Shown one piece after another: positions 34,901 through 47,565 of a stretch of DNA of 64,000 nt; position 1 is the first letter of the stretch, and each line of letters opens with the position of its first letter. A program made the position numbers and the translations under genes. Origin of the DNA: Branchiostoma lanceolatum. Lineage: Eukaryota; Chordata; Leptocardii; Amphioxiformes; Branchiostomatidae. Under the pieces are notes generated by a model. That model was not told where the DNA came from. It ran no database searches and saw only the letters and a program-made list of their open reading frames with translations. Location of the stretch: the NCBI RefSeq assembly GCF_035083965.1, contig NC_089726.1, forward strand, positions 12,529,501 through 12,593,500. Reading direction: 5' to 3'.

Positions 34901-37185
34901 AAGCACAGCATCCAAAGCAAAGACAATGTTTTGTATTCAATTGAATGATTCAAAAGAGGCTGATTCAGTGCCTGATTCAGCATTTCAGAAAGGGATGAAT
35001 TGTGCCACAGAAACAGTACATGTTTCTAAGGTCTGAAAAAACTAACAGAAAGGTGGTGTTTTTTTCTTCAGAAAAGGGTTACAACCTCCTAAATTACACA
35101 TGCCTTCACATATAACTTACTAAGGTCCAAAAGGAATACCTTGGTAGCACTACAGCATCTGGCCCAAAGGGAGGCCATTAGTGCCCTATCTGTACATCTA
35201 TCTCTGTGAATTGACAACTTTGACATTTACTCTAAATCTAAATTTAGATAACAACACAGTGAGTGCATACTAAAATGCATGGACTGTCAGAAAGACGGTT
35301 CTGGACCTAGTTGCACTATTGTTATCAAGTACTACATTACATTGATAATGATACATGGAATTGCATTGTTATCAAGTAATACAATGTACTATAGTTGGTG
35401 TTTTTCTCCCAAATTTCCTTTGGACCATCAGCATTGTTAATGAAAATATTGTTCTTGCTTGGTTTGTGAAACACCTAGTGACCCATTGCACGTACACATA
35501 ACTAAGGGTCTTACCTCTCACTTTTAAAGATAAAAGTGCAAAACAGAAGCCGCTACATTCTGTGACCATACCAATAGGATCTGGCATTCTTATCATTGTG
35601 TTACTGTATTTAAGAAATCCAAATCAAATCATAAGTGTGATCAGGTGGAATATTCCCTTTCAAAATGAATGAAATTATATCATCAACCATTGCCTATACT
35701 TCTCCTGGGTTCATTGTAGGACAAAAGAATGTAGTGCAACAAGCCCTGTGATATTGCTATAACACTAATGCACCAAAATAATGAAGAACCTACATTTATG
35801 GCTGTTCAGAGCATTTTTGGGTATTAACTCCACAGGCCTGATTGCTACTTTGGGGATTGTAATAAAAAGGACAAGCCTGTAAAATCCTGCAACCATTAGT
35901 ATTACTATGGGACAACTTGCACATGTTACTTTTGTACAGGTAACTTACAAGAGTCATAATTGCAGAAATCGACTTCGGCCAATTGGCTATGGTTTACATT
36001 AAGATTATATTGGACAAGTGAGAAGAAATACTTCGTTTTTGGGACCATTGCCAACTACCATACTGACTTCCTAGCCTTGGCTGGTGGTGCATGTGATATG
36101 GACTATAAAGACTATAAAGCAAGAAAATGGATAATCAGGGGATGGGTGTATGGTTAGAATTAGTAATAGTGAAAGCTACAGGAAGTGGGCAATTTATGAT
36201 GGAAATTTTACATGCAACACAAGGAGGTAATGTAATTGGAGTGATTGGTCAAGCTTCAGTACTGTGTAAAAGCTGTCAACATGAGGCCTAAGTCTGCGAG
36301 GAATATAGTAATACAACATGTCTATTGCATAATATGTGATACAATTGTGGCATATTTTCTAGTACCAAGCAGTACATGTAAAATTCTGTGCTGCTTTATC
36401 AGAAAATTATGAAATCTTAATTTCTCCCTATGATCAAACTGAAGATATGAATGTGGTCAGTTTACTTGAATCAAGGAAGTTAAAAATCTTTGAAATCTTG
36501 CATAAAGCTCTGCTTCAATTCTTCTCTTCCTTCTCCAAAATAAGCAATTACCAATTTAAAGAATCTTACATTACATTCTATAGGAATGTTCAGGTCAATT
36601 TCCTACTACCTTGACTGGCTGTTTACAAGACAAGACTCTTTTTTGGCAAATAAGCAGTGTGGGCAAAGCAAACAGCATTACACATGGACTACATGTATAT
36701 GATGTAGCACTGTTTCACTTATATTTTTGTTATTTATCAAGTTGATTAACTGCAATTTCGGCAAACCAGGCATGACTGCATGCACCAAAAGTAAAGATGC
36801 TGAAAATTGGTCCTCGTGGCATGTACTTTACTTTGCAGAAGTAGGAGTTGATTGCTACAAAGCTTGAATACACACGTCTAGGCAAACACCTGTCACCTGC
36901 CATGGGCTCATTTAGCTTTTGAATTATCTAAACAGCTCTTGGGCAAAGGGTAAGAAATTTTTTTTTCGTCAGTGTTTCCTAACTTATTTGGGCTATATAG
37001 ATCTACTTTGCAGACAGATTCTACAACCTGTATATTATAACTTACTGAGGTAACATACGTACCTGAATGAACACTACAAGGTTTATGATCCCAAAACATA
37101 TTGTAAAGATGGCCCACAACACGCCGATGGCCCGCGCATTGCGGATGTAGCTGCTGTGGTAGATCTTCAGCTCCTCGTTGTACAT
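29220..37185 (-). CDS. LHFPL tetraspan protein, split-module isoform (B)
   Basis: Coding exons are 37185-37063 (the exon itself begins at 37214), 34292-34019 and 29554-29220, phases consistent, 243 aa. The product starts [23 protein letters not shown]1 is [21 protein letters not shown] (about 21-41); the extracellular loop has [14 protein letters not shown] and LQCEG; TM2 is [23 protein letters not shown]3 spans MWLQIVS into the shared exon ([13 protein letters not shown]); TM4 is [21 protein letters not shown]. This matches the LHFPL3/4/5 group, four-pass membrane proteins that serve as auxiliary subunits in hair-cell mechanotransduction (LHFPL5) and GABA-A receptor clustering (LHFPL4). No third exon of its own exists between 34019 and 31944, so the module must splice to 29554, skipping module A. 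A noncoding first exon ends at 37577. Confidence 0.85.
29555..31454 (-). other. LHFPL intron before the shared exon
   Basis: 1.9 kb, AT-rich. The 110-codon plus-strand frame at 29810-30142 shows no family signature or splice logic and is treated as chance. No further LHFPL exon (search words IYPAGW, WAYILA) is present. Confidence 0.6.
31945..34018 (-). other. region upstream of LHFPL module A; intron of module B
   Basis: This should hold the promoter of module A (5' UTR immediately above 31944, extent unknown) and, for isoform B, is intron. No TATA box or exon is evident. Confidence 0.4.
34293..37062 (-). other. 2.8-kb intron of LHFPL module B
   Basis: AT-rich and noncoding in both strands as far as can be seen. 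It interrupts the codons for VFIQ|PFWIGD, the boundary that is uninterrupted in module A. Confidence 0.7.
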
Positions 37186-37576
37186 CTTCAAAGCTTGTGT
37201 ATTGTTTGTATGATCTGTTAAAGAATCAACAGACACTGTAATACAACTTGAAACAAATACATGTATCAGATGTAATATTTACCAAGAAAGTTTGCTTTCA
37301 TTGAAGCATTACAGCACATGTCAACAACTGTGGAATTTTTACAATAGGATCAGCAAACACACCTGTGGTCTTTGGTACACATCTACTCCTTGCTCCTTCA
37401 TCATTAATCTTTAGCCTTAAGAATTCATAGGAGCACACACAACTGATAACACGGATGGGTGTACTACATCTGCCTTGGTTCCTCTAATATTTCCTTAATC
37501 AAAGATATGAAATATGAGCTGGACAAACCAAGAACGGGCGGGGGTTTGTAATACTACACCGAAGTTTCCATCTCAC

Positions 37577-38340
37577 CTGGTTTGAATGCTGTCCGGTATC
37601 AGGATGGCCCGGTTGGTGAACCGTACCGTAACGCTCGGACTCTTGGCCGAGGGTAACCTCGTAAATTTCAGGAAATTCGATTCCACACTTCTCTAAAATG
37701 ACTTTAGTTCCGCTGTATCCTTTTGCGTACTTTGCGTATCAAGTAGCGGACACACCTGCACCGTAAGCAAACACAAACACCACCGGTACGCCGTGATCCG
37801 GTCCTGTCTACGGCCGTGTGAACGCCGGAATGTTACCTAGGTGGGGCCCGAACTGTGCCGGGAACTACGAGAGGTCACTCCCAGGCACAATTTCACGTCT
37901 CCTTCCCCCTCGAGGCCCGCCTGTACGCTCTATTGTTATGAAAATCCGCCCATATTCAACACAAATGCTCCACGACCCGGAGAAATTGGAGTCGGAATAA
38001 CTAATGTCACCTATGACCTCGGATTAGTCTACTTCATATGGGTTTTGCCAAAAGAAATTACATTTAAGAACACTATCAGTTCATTATAAGTCACAGTTTA
38101 TATTTGTAATAATAATTATTTCATGTTTAGATAATAGATCATGAAACATGAAACTATATTTGATTGATACGACTCGAATTTAAACTAGAATGTTTAAATC
38201 ACTCCTTTTTTCATATTCAGAATAGTTTCTTCCACCAATTTCTAAACCAATCGTAGACCGAGAAAATCAAATGGCGGGTTTACGATAAAAAGCAAACGCG
38301 GAGGCCCCTTCTTTTCAATTTTCTGTCTTCATTTCCCCGA
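37577..38340. promoter_or_regulatory. divergent LHFPL (-) / ORC5 (+) promoter and 5' UTR exons
   Basis: A minus-strand donor AACCAG|GTGAGA (exon end 37577) closes an LHFPL 5' UTR exon in a GC-rich patch (37590-37960). On the plus strand CCGA|GTGAGT (exon end 38340) closes the noncoding first exon of ORC5, whose coding begins at 39062. Upstream of it are CCAAT boxes at about 38234 and 38247 and an ATGGCGGG element at 38271 resembling YY1/E2F sites, common in replication-gene promoters. The in-frame ATG at 38271 meets a stop after five codons. Confidence 0.5.
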
Positions 38341-38696
38341 GTGAGTACAAATATTGTTTACTAGCACTAACCTACATGAAAGTATGATCTTTTAGTCTCG
38401 CTCGATGTCATTTGATAGCGAAACTATTGGGAATTGAAAGTGGCAAAGTCATGTTTTTGTGAATTGAGGTGGGGAGGGGGGCGACAGGAAGGTTGAAAAA
38501 TATTTCGTTTAATCAAGGGTTTAATATCGAGAATCTAGTGTCAAGGATTTTCCAAGAGCTAATATATATGTGACAAAGTGAGAGTAGCTTTTACTTAGCT
38601 ATTTCAAACAAAAGCAAAAATCAACGGTATCCAAACATAATTTGTTCAAATAGTTTGATTTGATAATAATATATGATAATAAATGATTTATGACAA

Positions 38697-38915
38697 TACT
38701 GTAAATGCATTTAAGTTCGCTTGGTTTTTATTGCACGCTAAGGTGAGTGTTCACGGTGGTTTTCAGTTCGCGGAAGCGCTATAACAGTTAGCCTATAGTC
38801 ACATACTGCTACAGTACTGGACAAAAATGTTTGCGGTGGTTTTAAGTTTGCGGTGAAACAGTCGCTGGAAAACTGCGAACAAAAAATGCTGCGAACATTT
38901 CTGCGTTTGCAGCAA
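38697..38915. mobile_element. MITE, TACTGTAAATGCA family, copy 1
   Basis: Starts TACTGTAAATGCATTTAAG and ends near GCGTTTGCAGCA, with TTAAGTTTGCGG-type internal words and complementary CTGCGAAC words. The first intron of ORC5 holds it. Three further copies lie in the window (44632, 58460, 58976). Confidence 0.65.
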
Positions 38916-39061
38916 TATAATTTTCATGCTAATGTTAACATTAAGCTAAATGATACTTGAGGCTCGAGGAATAAGTTACAATATCTAATGTCCTTCTCCC
39001 TCATTTTTCAGGCACTCAAATATTGTCTTACTGCAAGAACAGTCATTTGATAGCCATTGTC

Positions 39062-42000
39062 ATGGCAGCTGGCCCTCCCGTTGTGTTTGGCCATCCTGCG
39101 GAACAGCTAGCAGAGCTGTACAGGAGCTGTCCCAGTCGTCAGAACCAGGTCAAACTCCTACTGGCACTGTTTGGGCAGGTAGGGATGAAACATGCTATGA
39201 TGAATCTATTAAGGTAATGATGTATCTGTTTTGTGGAATTGTTTTACCCATTAGCTCTAAAAGCTTTTTGATTTTATGTCTAGGAGAAATGATAACATCT
39301 ACCTACATAGCTGGTATAATCCCCCTTCTGCATAACACCTGCTTCGCAGGCACGCGGCACGGCAGCAGCTGTTATTTTACACTGAATGACCTGTCACACC
39401 TATCCTTTGCACATCTATCTGCTAGCTAATCAATGAGGATGCTCCTACTGTACTTAGTAATAGCAATGCCATTGCTGTGTTCCACTCTACGTACAATAGT
39501 TCGGGGGAAAAGCAAATTTTTGCACACCTCAATCCTGTGTTGGTAAATCTCGTACTTGAAGGCATGATCCTATCTAAAGGGACTTCCCTAAAGATTCATG
39601 AATAGATTAATGACTATTTCTTGTTCTTTTCTGAGCTTGATTTGGTGTAGATGAGTCATTTACAACAAACCATCAACTGATGTGTTGTTCTTTACCCTCA
39701 GAATAACCATCTGAGCTGCCCCAGGGTGTTCCTGTATGGTCCTACAGGCTCCGGCAAGTCACATGTCATCAGCAGCATACTTAATACTCTTAAGGTATAT
39801 CTTATGGTCCTGCTTTACCTAAGTGTTGGCTTAAGTTAAAAGACGTGTCATGCTGACTGCAGCATGATTGTGCAGATGTGCAGGTTATTTCATTTTACTT
39901 TCTACAAAACAATCATTCACGTACAGAAGAGTGTAAGAATCATAGAGAAAACAGTATAATTGCATGCCTTTTTTATCGTTTGGAATTATAATTTTGAGAA
40001 TTTGTAGGTGATTGATAGCAAATATACATGTCTGAAAGTTGATACCTCAAGTTATTTCATTTACTTTTGACCCAAGGCCAACAAATTGTTTGTCTTGTGC
40101 TCCCAGCTACCCCATGCGTTAGTGAACTGCGTGGAGTGCTACACCTCCCGTCTCCTGTACGACCACATCCTCAACCAGGTCGCCATGGTTACACCCACCC
40201 CAGACAACGACTACACAAACTACAGCCGCTGTGACAACATGAACGATTTTGTCAAGACTTTACGTACAGTTATAGGAGATCGAGAGCTACAAGAGGAGAC
40301 CATGTATATTGTAAGGAGGCTCATACATGTATTATGTATTGTCTTTGGGGGTATTATGAAAAGTTTTGATATTGTTGAAATAGCAGAAACAGATATGCCT
40401 ATCATGGTTGTCAAAGAATCAAAGAAAATAAAGGATGTAGGGATAAAGACATTGTAAATTTGTTATCCTATGATAATGCGATGATGTATTCATGTTCTTC
40501 AGGTACTGGACAAAGCTGAGAGGCTGAGGGAAATGGACATGAACATCTTACCTGCCTTCCTGAGGCTTGGGGAGCTGGTATGTTGGTACTTTTATTTAAT
40601 TATGTCATACCTGGGCCACAAAAACTTTTGGTACAGGTGTTCCGGACCAGACGATAACTTTGGTTATCACATGGGGTTCTGCTCTTATCACACAGGCTTC
40701 CATAGAATATTTAGAATGCATTTTGAGTGTGCTAGTTGCGCTGCTGTTGAAAATGTTAATATTATTTGTTTCGGAATCATGTTGCTACAAATACAAATAC
40801 ATGTTACTACTTGCTACTACAAATGTTTTGTTTGAGGACACAAAACTTTCTCAACTTCTTGCGCCTATGGCTTGAAATATGTGTTTTTTTGGTTGGTATT
40901 ACCTGCCTTTCTGAGGCTTGGGAGCTGGTATGTTGGTAATTTTAAGTACCGAATGTTATACATGGCATTAGGGTATATGTCTGCAACTTGAAATATGGTA
41001 ATGAACATTGAAAAGCAGTCAACAAAGTTGTGCAATGTTGTATTGTGTTACATTTGTTTATTGTGTTATGCTGTATGAATACATGTAGCTGTTGTAGCTT
41101 CAAGGAATTGCTGTTCATCTATTCTATATTGTCTCTGCAGACTGGATGCAATGTGTGTGTGATTCTGCTGACAGAGATTGTGTGGGAGAAGTTTCGAGCT
41201 GGGACAGGGGTGTGTGAACCTCTGGTGCTGCACTTCCCAGATTATACAAAAGGTGGGGCTTCTGAAGAGGTCATAGGCATTCATCCAAATTCCAATATCT
41301 TCTTCATTGTAGTTTGCAGAAAAAAAACTTGTTAAACAAGTAGTTTTATGCAAACAATATCCTTACTTTTTTGAAGTGCAGAATACTTGTAAATAGTTTG
41401 AACACAAATGGTTGTAAAAGATACAAACAAATCTATAACAAATATCCTGTGTTGACATAATTGTTTCATTACAGATGAACTGCTGGAGATCTTGTCATTA
41501 GACTGCCCAGCTGGTTATACTAAAGATTTCTACATGTCTTATGTCAACATTGTACTGAGTGTCTTCTACATGGCCTGCAGGAACCTGAATGAGATAAGAC
41601 ATCTTGTAAGTAAAAGTTGTGAAAATGCTATATGTCTAAGATTCCATTAGCTCAAGTTTAAGAAAGTGCAATTTTCTCTCCTTTGTAATTTGAGACTCAT
41701 CTGCTGCAAAGCCATTGAAATACACCTTTAAATGCATGTAGTCCAAGCACATCATTCTCTATGTATGGACTTTCATAACTGAATGACTACAAATTTGGGG
41801 TGTAATGCAACTTATCATCAGTAATTTTGCAGTAAACTACTGTATACTGCTGCTGCCTTTACTTAAAGTTGTGCATTCCAGCTGACTGGATAAATATGAA
41901 AAGAATTATAAGGTACATGATGTATAAAGGGTGTTGAAATTGTTAGATAGTTTGAGTGATGAACAGATTGTTCAGTGGATGATACATGTATGTGCTTCTT

Positions 42001-45000
42001 CAACAGGCTGTACTCAACTTTCCAAAGTTTTGTGAACCAATTAAAAAAGGAGAAGGTTAGTATGATTTGTTATTTTTACCTTCACCTGTTTTCGGTTTTG
42101 GTATGGTGGAGTGGGTGTGGATGTTAACAACATAAAGCTGTTGATGGATGTTCATGATTTTTGGTAGGTGGGTAAGTGTTGGGGAGACGAAGGTTAGACA
42201 AGACACAACCGTAGCCCAACCAAGTTCCTAAAATATGTAATTGTAATGCAATTATTATTTTATCACACTGCTCAGGTCATCTAGATGTTAGTTCAAAATC
42301 AGTTCTGGGTTGGTGCCTACAAAACATGACATTGCTGTTTGAATCAGTTTGAGTGGATAAGAAATCCGGAAAATGTAAGGAACCTGTTGCCATCACTGTA
42401 CAAACTCCGACTGTGAGAGTCCAGCTCCACCCAAACCTCATCCCCAGGCTGCAGCTGCAGGATGGCGCTGTTACTGCTGGACTGGTAATGGGATTGGCCG
42501 CCGTTGTTCTCGTGCAGACCAACCATCTTTATACCATTCTTCATTAGACGGACAAAATAGTTGGAGTGGGCTACATTAGGTGTCATACCAGTAAACGTGA
42601 AGAAGTAGACTCCTCCGGCTGTAGCTACAAACTTCCCCGTCTCCTGGTTGTAGGCCCCGCCCACGTTGCTAAGGATGATGTCATACGTCAACACTGTGTT
42701 GGAGGAAGGCTTCTCAAGCCCAGTCGTTCTCACCGCTGAAAACGCCACGACAGGTGGAGTAGGTGGGCTGATACCAGGTGCTCCCTTCTCACCTGCCGGT
42801 CCCTGCTCACCTTTGTCTCCCTTCTCACCTCTCGGTCCGACCGGACCCAGCTTACCTGGCGCACCACTCACGCCCTTCTCACCTGGCATTCCGCCATGCC
42901 CTGAAAATCGCAAAACAGCAAATCAATCTCAGATTGGCTGCTTTCCTATCACAACTGTTTAGCTAATGCTTGCAAGGAATGAAGATACATAGTTTCAAAG
43001 GCACATCAGTCAAATTGATTCTGACTGTCTTATTGATTGTGTCAGAGTCAGTCTACCCATATCTTCCCACTCCTGTTTGAAGATAAGCGTCCTGACCTGT
43101 GCTCAATTGGGGAGACAAAATTCCCATCAATTCAAGGAAAGCATGTGGACTGGACAATGTACTGGAGGCTGTTCAAAAAGATGAATTGAATTGAATTCCG
43201 TACCTCTGTGTCCCATGTCCCCTTTAGGCCCGGCAGGCCCGGGCGCGGCCACCACCGTGATGTTCTGGTTGTTGTTGAACTGTTTGGAGCAGGAGCCATC
43301 CTCTACCATCTCCTCTTTAGCAAGAGTCTGGATTATCAAAGTGCCAAGAAGAACAGCAACAAACACTTTTCTTTGAGCCATTTTCGACTGTTACAGCATT
43401 GGAAAATGTAGCGATACGGCTTGTGGTGAGGGTTACAGTTGTCTGGACTGATTCATGGGTTCCTGTGAAGTTTGCAAACCACCATGGTAACTAATAGCTG
43501 AAGTGGAGGAGAGTGAAAGCTCTTAGTTACTTGAGTAGGCTTTGCCAACGTCTTAAGACGTCAGTCTATCATGATCTTTGTTTGCCCATTAACGTTGCTT
43601 AGGTATCTTCTTACATTCACCTGCCTAATATTTGGAGTTAGAAGTGCAGGGCTTAGCTGTGTGTTGAAAAGTTGTGGTTTGTGTGCACTGGACTGTGTGA
43701 TGCCCTTGTTGATTAATATAGCTTCAGATACAGGTACATATCTTGGCACACTTAACCAGCAGATCTTACGAGGGATACAACATGTTCCTCTTGCATCTTG
43801 GCTCCTCTATACTAGCAGACTTTCGAGTTCAAAATCCAAGAGCGTGGGCGCCAACGTCATGCTACACTTGTCAGTAAGATGTCGAGTGTAGCAACAAGTG
43901 TACTGCTGTGCAAACTATTGTACAAGCTATGGTCACGATCATTTGCATGATTAATGAGGAAATGCTACCAAAGCTTCTTGAAGAAGGATATTTGCAACAT
44001 ATCATATGTAATTTGGAAAGAGGAGATAATGAATTCATATAAGTTATACTGATAAGATACTTCTTTGATAGACGTTCAACTGGATGAGTGAGTGAGTTTA
44101 CATATCACTTGAATTGTAATGAGACAAAATTTACTTGGCAAAGGTATGAGGTCATGGAACTTAAGTTGTGATTGAAAAGCTGTAAATACATGTGTATTGA
44201 TACAGATCAACGTATTGACATTTTAAGTCTGACATTTTTTTGCTGAATACTCAGCCTCTGAAGAAGATGTTCACAAGTTGTGGAGGAACATTGAGCCACA
44301 CCTGAGAAAAGCTTTGCAAACTGTCTACCTTAGAGAAGTGTCCAGGTGAGGAACTTCTGTTACTTGCTTAGGAAAACAAAACATTTTATAGATCATATTC
44401 AAGTAAACATCATTGGTGAAATGAAATTTCTCCAGATTCTTGAAGGCTAAGTCCACAGTCTTTTGTAAAAGTGATGTTTTATGATGAAGTGTTTTCAGAC
44501 CATTAAAAAGTACAGGACATTTTTACATGGTTTTTCTTTCCAGTGCTCAATGGGAGAGGATGCAAGAGGAAGCTGCTGCACAGGAGACATTAGTAACAAA
44601 TATCAAAAGTAGGGTTAGCTTTTGCTGTAAATGTTTTTAAGTTTGCAGGAATTTAGTTTTGCGGTAGGTAGGAAATGGAATGTTCCTACTTGTGTTTTTT
44701 AGTTTGCTGTTGAAACAAGGGGGTAGGCGGGCAGAAGACAGAACAGAAATTACCGCAAACAGAAGTATGTATACATGTACATGTTCAGTATATAGTTGTT
44801 TTATGAAAATTCTTGTGAGTGGTTCAATTGTTTTGATACCAGTGACTTCTGTTGCATGTGATCTCTGAAAGATTATGTATTGATGATAAACTGGGGTGGC
44901 AACTTAAAGGGGTTCACACATGTTTTGCCATCCCATCCATTTGATATGGAGAATTCAAATAAACTCTATTTTATTGACAGGTAGTTAGTGTACTAATGTG

Positions 45001-46861
45001 CTACTGATTGTATGTCTTAAGCTCTGACGGGCAAAGTGAATATGGAGCTACCGTTCTACTCCAAGTTTCTGCTGATTGCTGCTTACCTGGCATCTTACAA
45101 CCCTGCTCGGACAGACCGGAGATTCTTCCTCAAGGTCTGTACATGAGTGCCACCTATTGGTCATTAATGGTACTGCAGTCATACTGAAGACTTATTCATT
45201 GGTGGTCGATGGTTCCAGTAAGTGCTCATGGTACTAGTCTGCTTCTTAAGGTCAATGTGGGGAGAAATCAAAGTTAATTGCAATGTCCAAAAACTAATTC
45301 AATCTCAAGAACAATTTAACAGTAGATTACTAGATACATTTGTATATTGTGTTGATAGTTGCTTGATTTAGAACACTTTAAACTTTTTCCCAATGATTTG
45401 ATCCATGAAAAATTGCTTGAGAAAGATTTATTTACCCCAGGAATATACATGCACTACGTGCCTGGTGGTGTGTCTGTGTACATTTGACACACTCAACCTT
45501 GGTGTTCTGGAGCCAGATGGTTCTTTCATCTAAATGTCAAGTTGCATTTTATTGATTAAAGCACTGTTGGCTAGATTCCTTAGTCTAGGACAGACTAGGC
45601 AAAAGTTATGTCCTGTTACTGTGATAAATAAATATAATTTTTTAAGCCTTTACTCTGGTAGGCTGTACCAGAACTGATGTACATATGAAATATTATGTAT
45701 ATGCTGCAATGTTGTTTGCTGTGCCACTTTTGCTCACTGTTTCTGTTAAAAATCACCATGAGGGATATACAAAATTTAATGTACTTGCACCTAAGTGCCT
45801 TAGAGTATGCATCATTGAATTCAACAGATTAGCTGTAGGCTAAGATTCCATCCCTTTGATGTTGATTCATACAGCATGCTGGGAGGACAAAGAAAACTGT
45901 ACAACAAATGAAGAGAGATGAAAGGGTAAGTATACGTGTGTATTGTGTAACTTACATCTTTAGATATCTTTTACTTTATTTCAAGATTATAGCCAAACCA
46001 ACTTCCTTTGTCGCTCTGCTCTATGAATCCAACTAGGGTTGTAGTGTGCTATAGAGCAATGTGGATGCCTAGCTTGTTTTCATCACCTTATATATTAAGT
46101 AAGCAATACTACATGATTACTTAGTTGAGGCCAAAGGACTTAACTTCCACCATTTTCCCTACAGGCCAGTAGTCAGTTGTTGGGTCCCAAACCCTTCCCA
46201 CTAGACAGGCTGATGGCCATCTTCTACAGCATTGTGGAAGGAAAGGTTGCACCTACTGCCAACATCTACTCACAGGTTAGTTACTGGAAATTGATAAGTT
46301 AATGAGGGCTTACGTAATTTGAAAGAGTTTATCAATTTGAAAGTAGCACATGCTTCATCTATTCACAGGTTTAGTTACCGGAGTTGCCAATTTTTAAAAC
46401 TATTTTATTAATGAGATAGTCATTGCAATTTTCTTGTTGACTCCTTTATGCTTTGACACCATAGATCTCCTCCCTGGTGACCTTGCGCCTGATGACCCAA
46501 GTCGGCAGTGATGATCAGCTGGACGGGTCAAAGTTCAAGTGCACAGTGGGCCTGGACTTCATGAGGTCTATAGCCAGGTGTGGAACATCTTCAACAACAG
46601 ATTCTTGTCTTCTATACCACCTAACCTGACTTTTTTTTCATAAAGAAGCGTTTACTAGTTTTCAAGGGTTGTCCCTTGTCACAAGAATTCAGGTTGTGTC
46701 TTAATGTGTGAAAAGTGTAGCAAGTGCAATACAGTTTTTGGAATCTGTTCAAAATTTCCATTCCCCATGAATGTGACTTTGAGAACACTAATAATGTTTT
46801 CTCTTTTTTTCACAGGACAGTAAACTTTGACATCATCAGGTATCTGTATGATTTCGTTTAA
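39062..46861 (+). CDS. ORC5: origin recognition complex subunit 5
   Basis: Fourteen coding exons after a noncoding first exon: 39062-39178, 39702-39794, 40107-40310, 40503-40577, 41141-41252, 41475-41605, 42007-42055, 44255-44345, 44544-44608, 45022-45134, 45875-45925, 46165-46275, 46465-46577 and 46816-46861. Phases agree and give 456 aa, close to vertebrate ORC5. The AAA+ Walker A motif is intact (GPTGSGKS, 52-59) and the Walker B region reads YIVLDKAE (137-144). Downstream family blocks include [61 protein letters not shown] and the C-terminal [17 protein letters not shown]5 is a core subunit of the six-protein complex that marks replication origins and loads MCM2-7. The start was chosen at the first in-frame ATG after the acceptor at 39011. 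A C1q gene lies antisense in the intron after the seventh coding exon. Confidence 0.97.
40899..40943 (+). pseudogene. partial copy of ORC5 coding exon 4 end plus donor
   Basis: TTACCTGCCTTTCTGAGGCT...GGTATGTTGG repeats 40548-40593, the last 10 codons of the exon plus its GTATGT donor, 350 bases downstream in the intron. One G is missing from the GGGG run, so the copy is frameshifted. It lacks its own acceptor-side exon half. Confidence 0.85.
42344..43381 (-). CDS. secreted collagen-like C1q-domain protein
   Basis: Two exons, 43381-43204 and 42900-42344, joined in phase 1 within a glycine codon, give 244 aa. Residues 1-21 form a signal peptide ([16 protein letters not shown] core). A short N-terminal region has one Cys (31), the only cysteine of the mature chain, and a glycosylation sequon NIT (40-42). 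Nineteen uninterrupted Gly-X-Y triplets follow (48-104). The C1q domain fills 110-244 ([33 protein letters not shown]). Such proteins form trimers through the C1q head and collagen stem; Cys31 could link chains. Roles range from innate recognition to cerebellin-type signalling, and the exact role cannot be read here. The gene lies wholly inside an ORC5 intron on the opposite strand. Confidence 0.93.
44632..44768. mobile_element. MITE, TACTGTAAATGCA family, shortened copy
   Basis: GCTGTAAATGTTTTTAAGTTTGCAG through ACCGCAAACAGAAGT matches the family pattern but is shorter and more diverged. It starts about 23 bases after the donor of the ORC5 exon ending at 44608. Confidence 0.4.
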
Positions 46862-47565
46862 CCTCCAAAGCCACGACTACTGTCAAGAAGCATGATACAC
46901 TAACAACCTTGGGAAATGAGACAACAGTGGGCCAATGCTTGTCTATACAGGTTTCCATGGAAAAGCCAAACTTCATTTTGTGTTTTAGATTAACCTCAGG
47001 TACATGTACATGTAATGATTAAAACATAATGAATTCCATGCAAAATATAGCATGTCAAACCGGAATATACTTGACGTATCATGCTGTGATACTGTATGTG
47101 GATAACAAATAAGTCACTTACTAACTTGTGTCTGATTTGAATAATGATTCTATCCTGGAGTCTAATTGAGAACAATGTACTTCTGTATAAACAGCACTGA
47201 ATTTTTTATGCCAATACTTTAAGATTTCCTTAGTGAATAGTTCCTCAGATGCATGTATGTGGTGCTGAAAATGATTAGATAGGAAAAATTATTAGTACCT
47301 GAAAAAATTAGACTCATGATATTTGTGACAATGGAAGAGTAGCTTTGATATGGAACCCAAAGAGTTTTCCTAAGGAAAATATGGAATGTCTAGAGGTATT
47401 GTTGGATGCAAGCTAAGAATCTAGAATAGATAAAACTAAAGGTTACAATTGACTTAATGAGCATCCATTGATTTCTAAGTGCCATCAAAGTACTGATTCA
47501 TTTATACACTATATGAACCAAGAAATCAAGTGCATTAAGAAATAAAGAATGGTATTTTCTTACTC
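46862..47565 (+). other. ORC5 3' UTR
   Basis: AT-rich noncoding sequence after the TAA, ending near AATAAA at 47541-47546. Confidence 0.5.
47541..47546 (+). terminator. AATAAA poly(A) signal, ORC5
   Basis: First canonical AATAAA downstream of the ORC5 stop codon, 680 bases after it. Confidence 0.5.
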
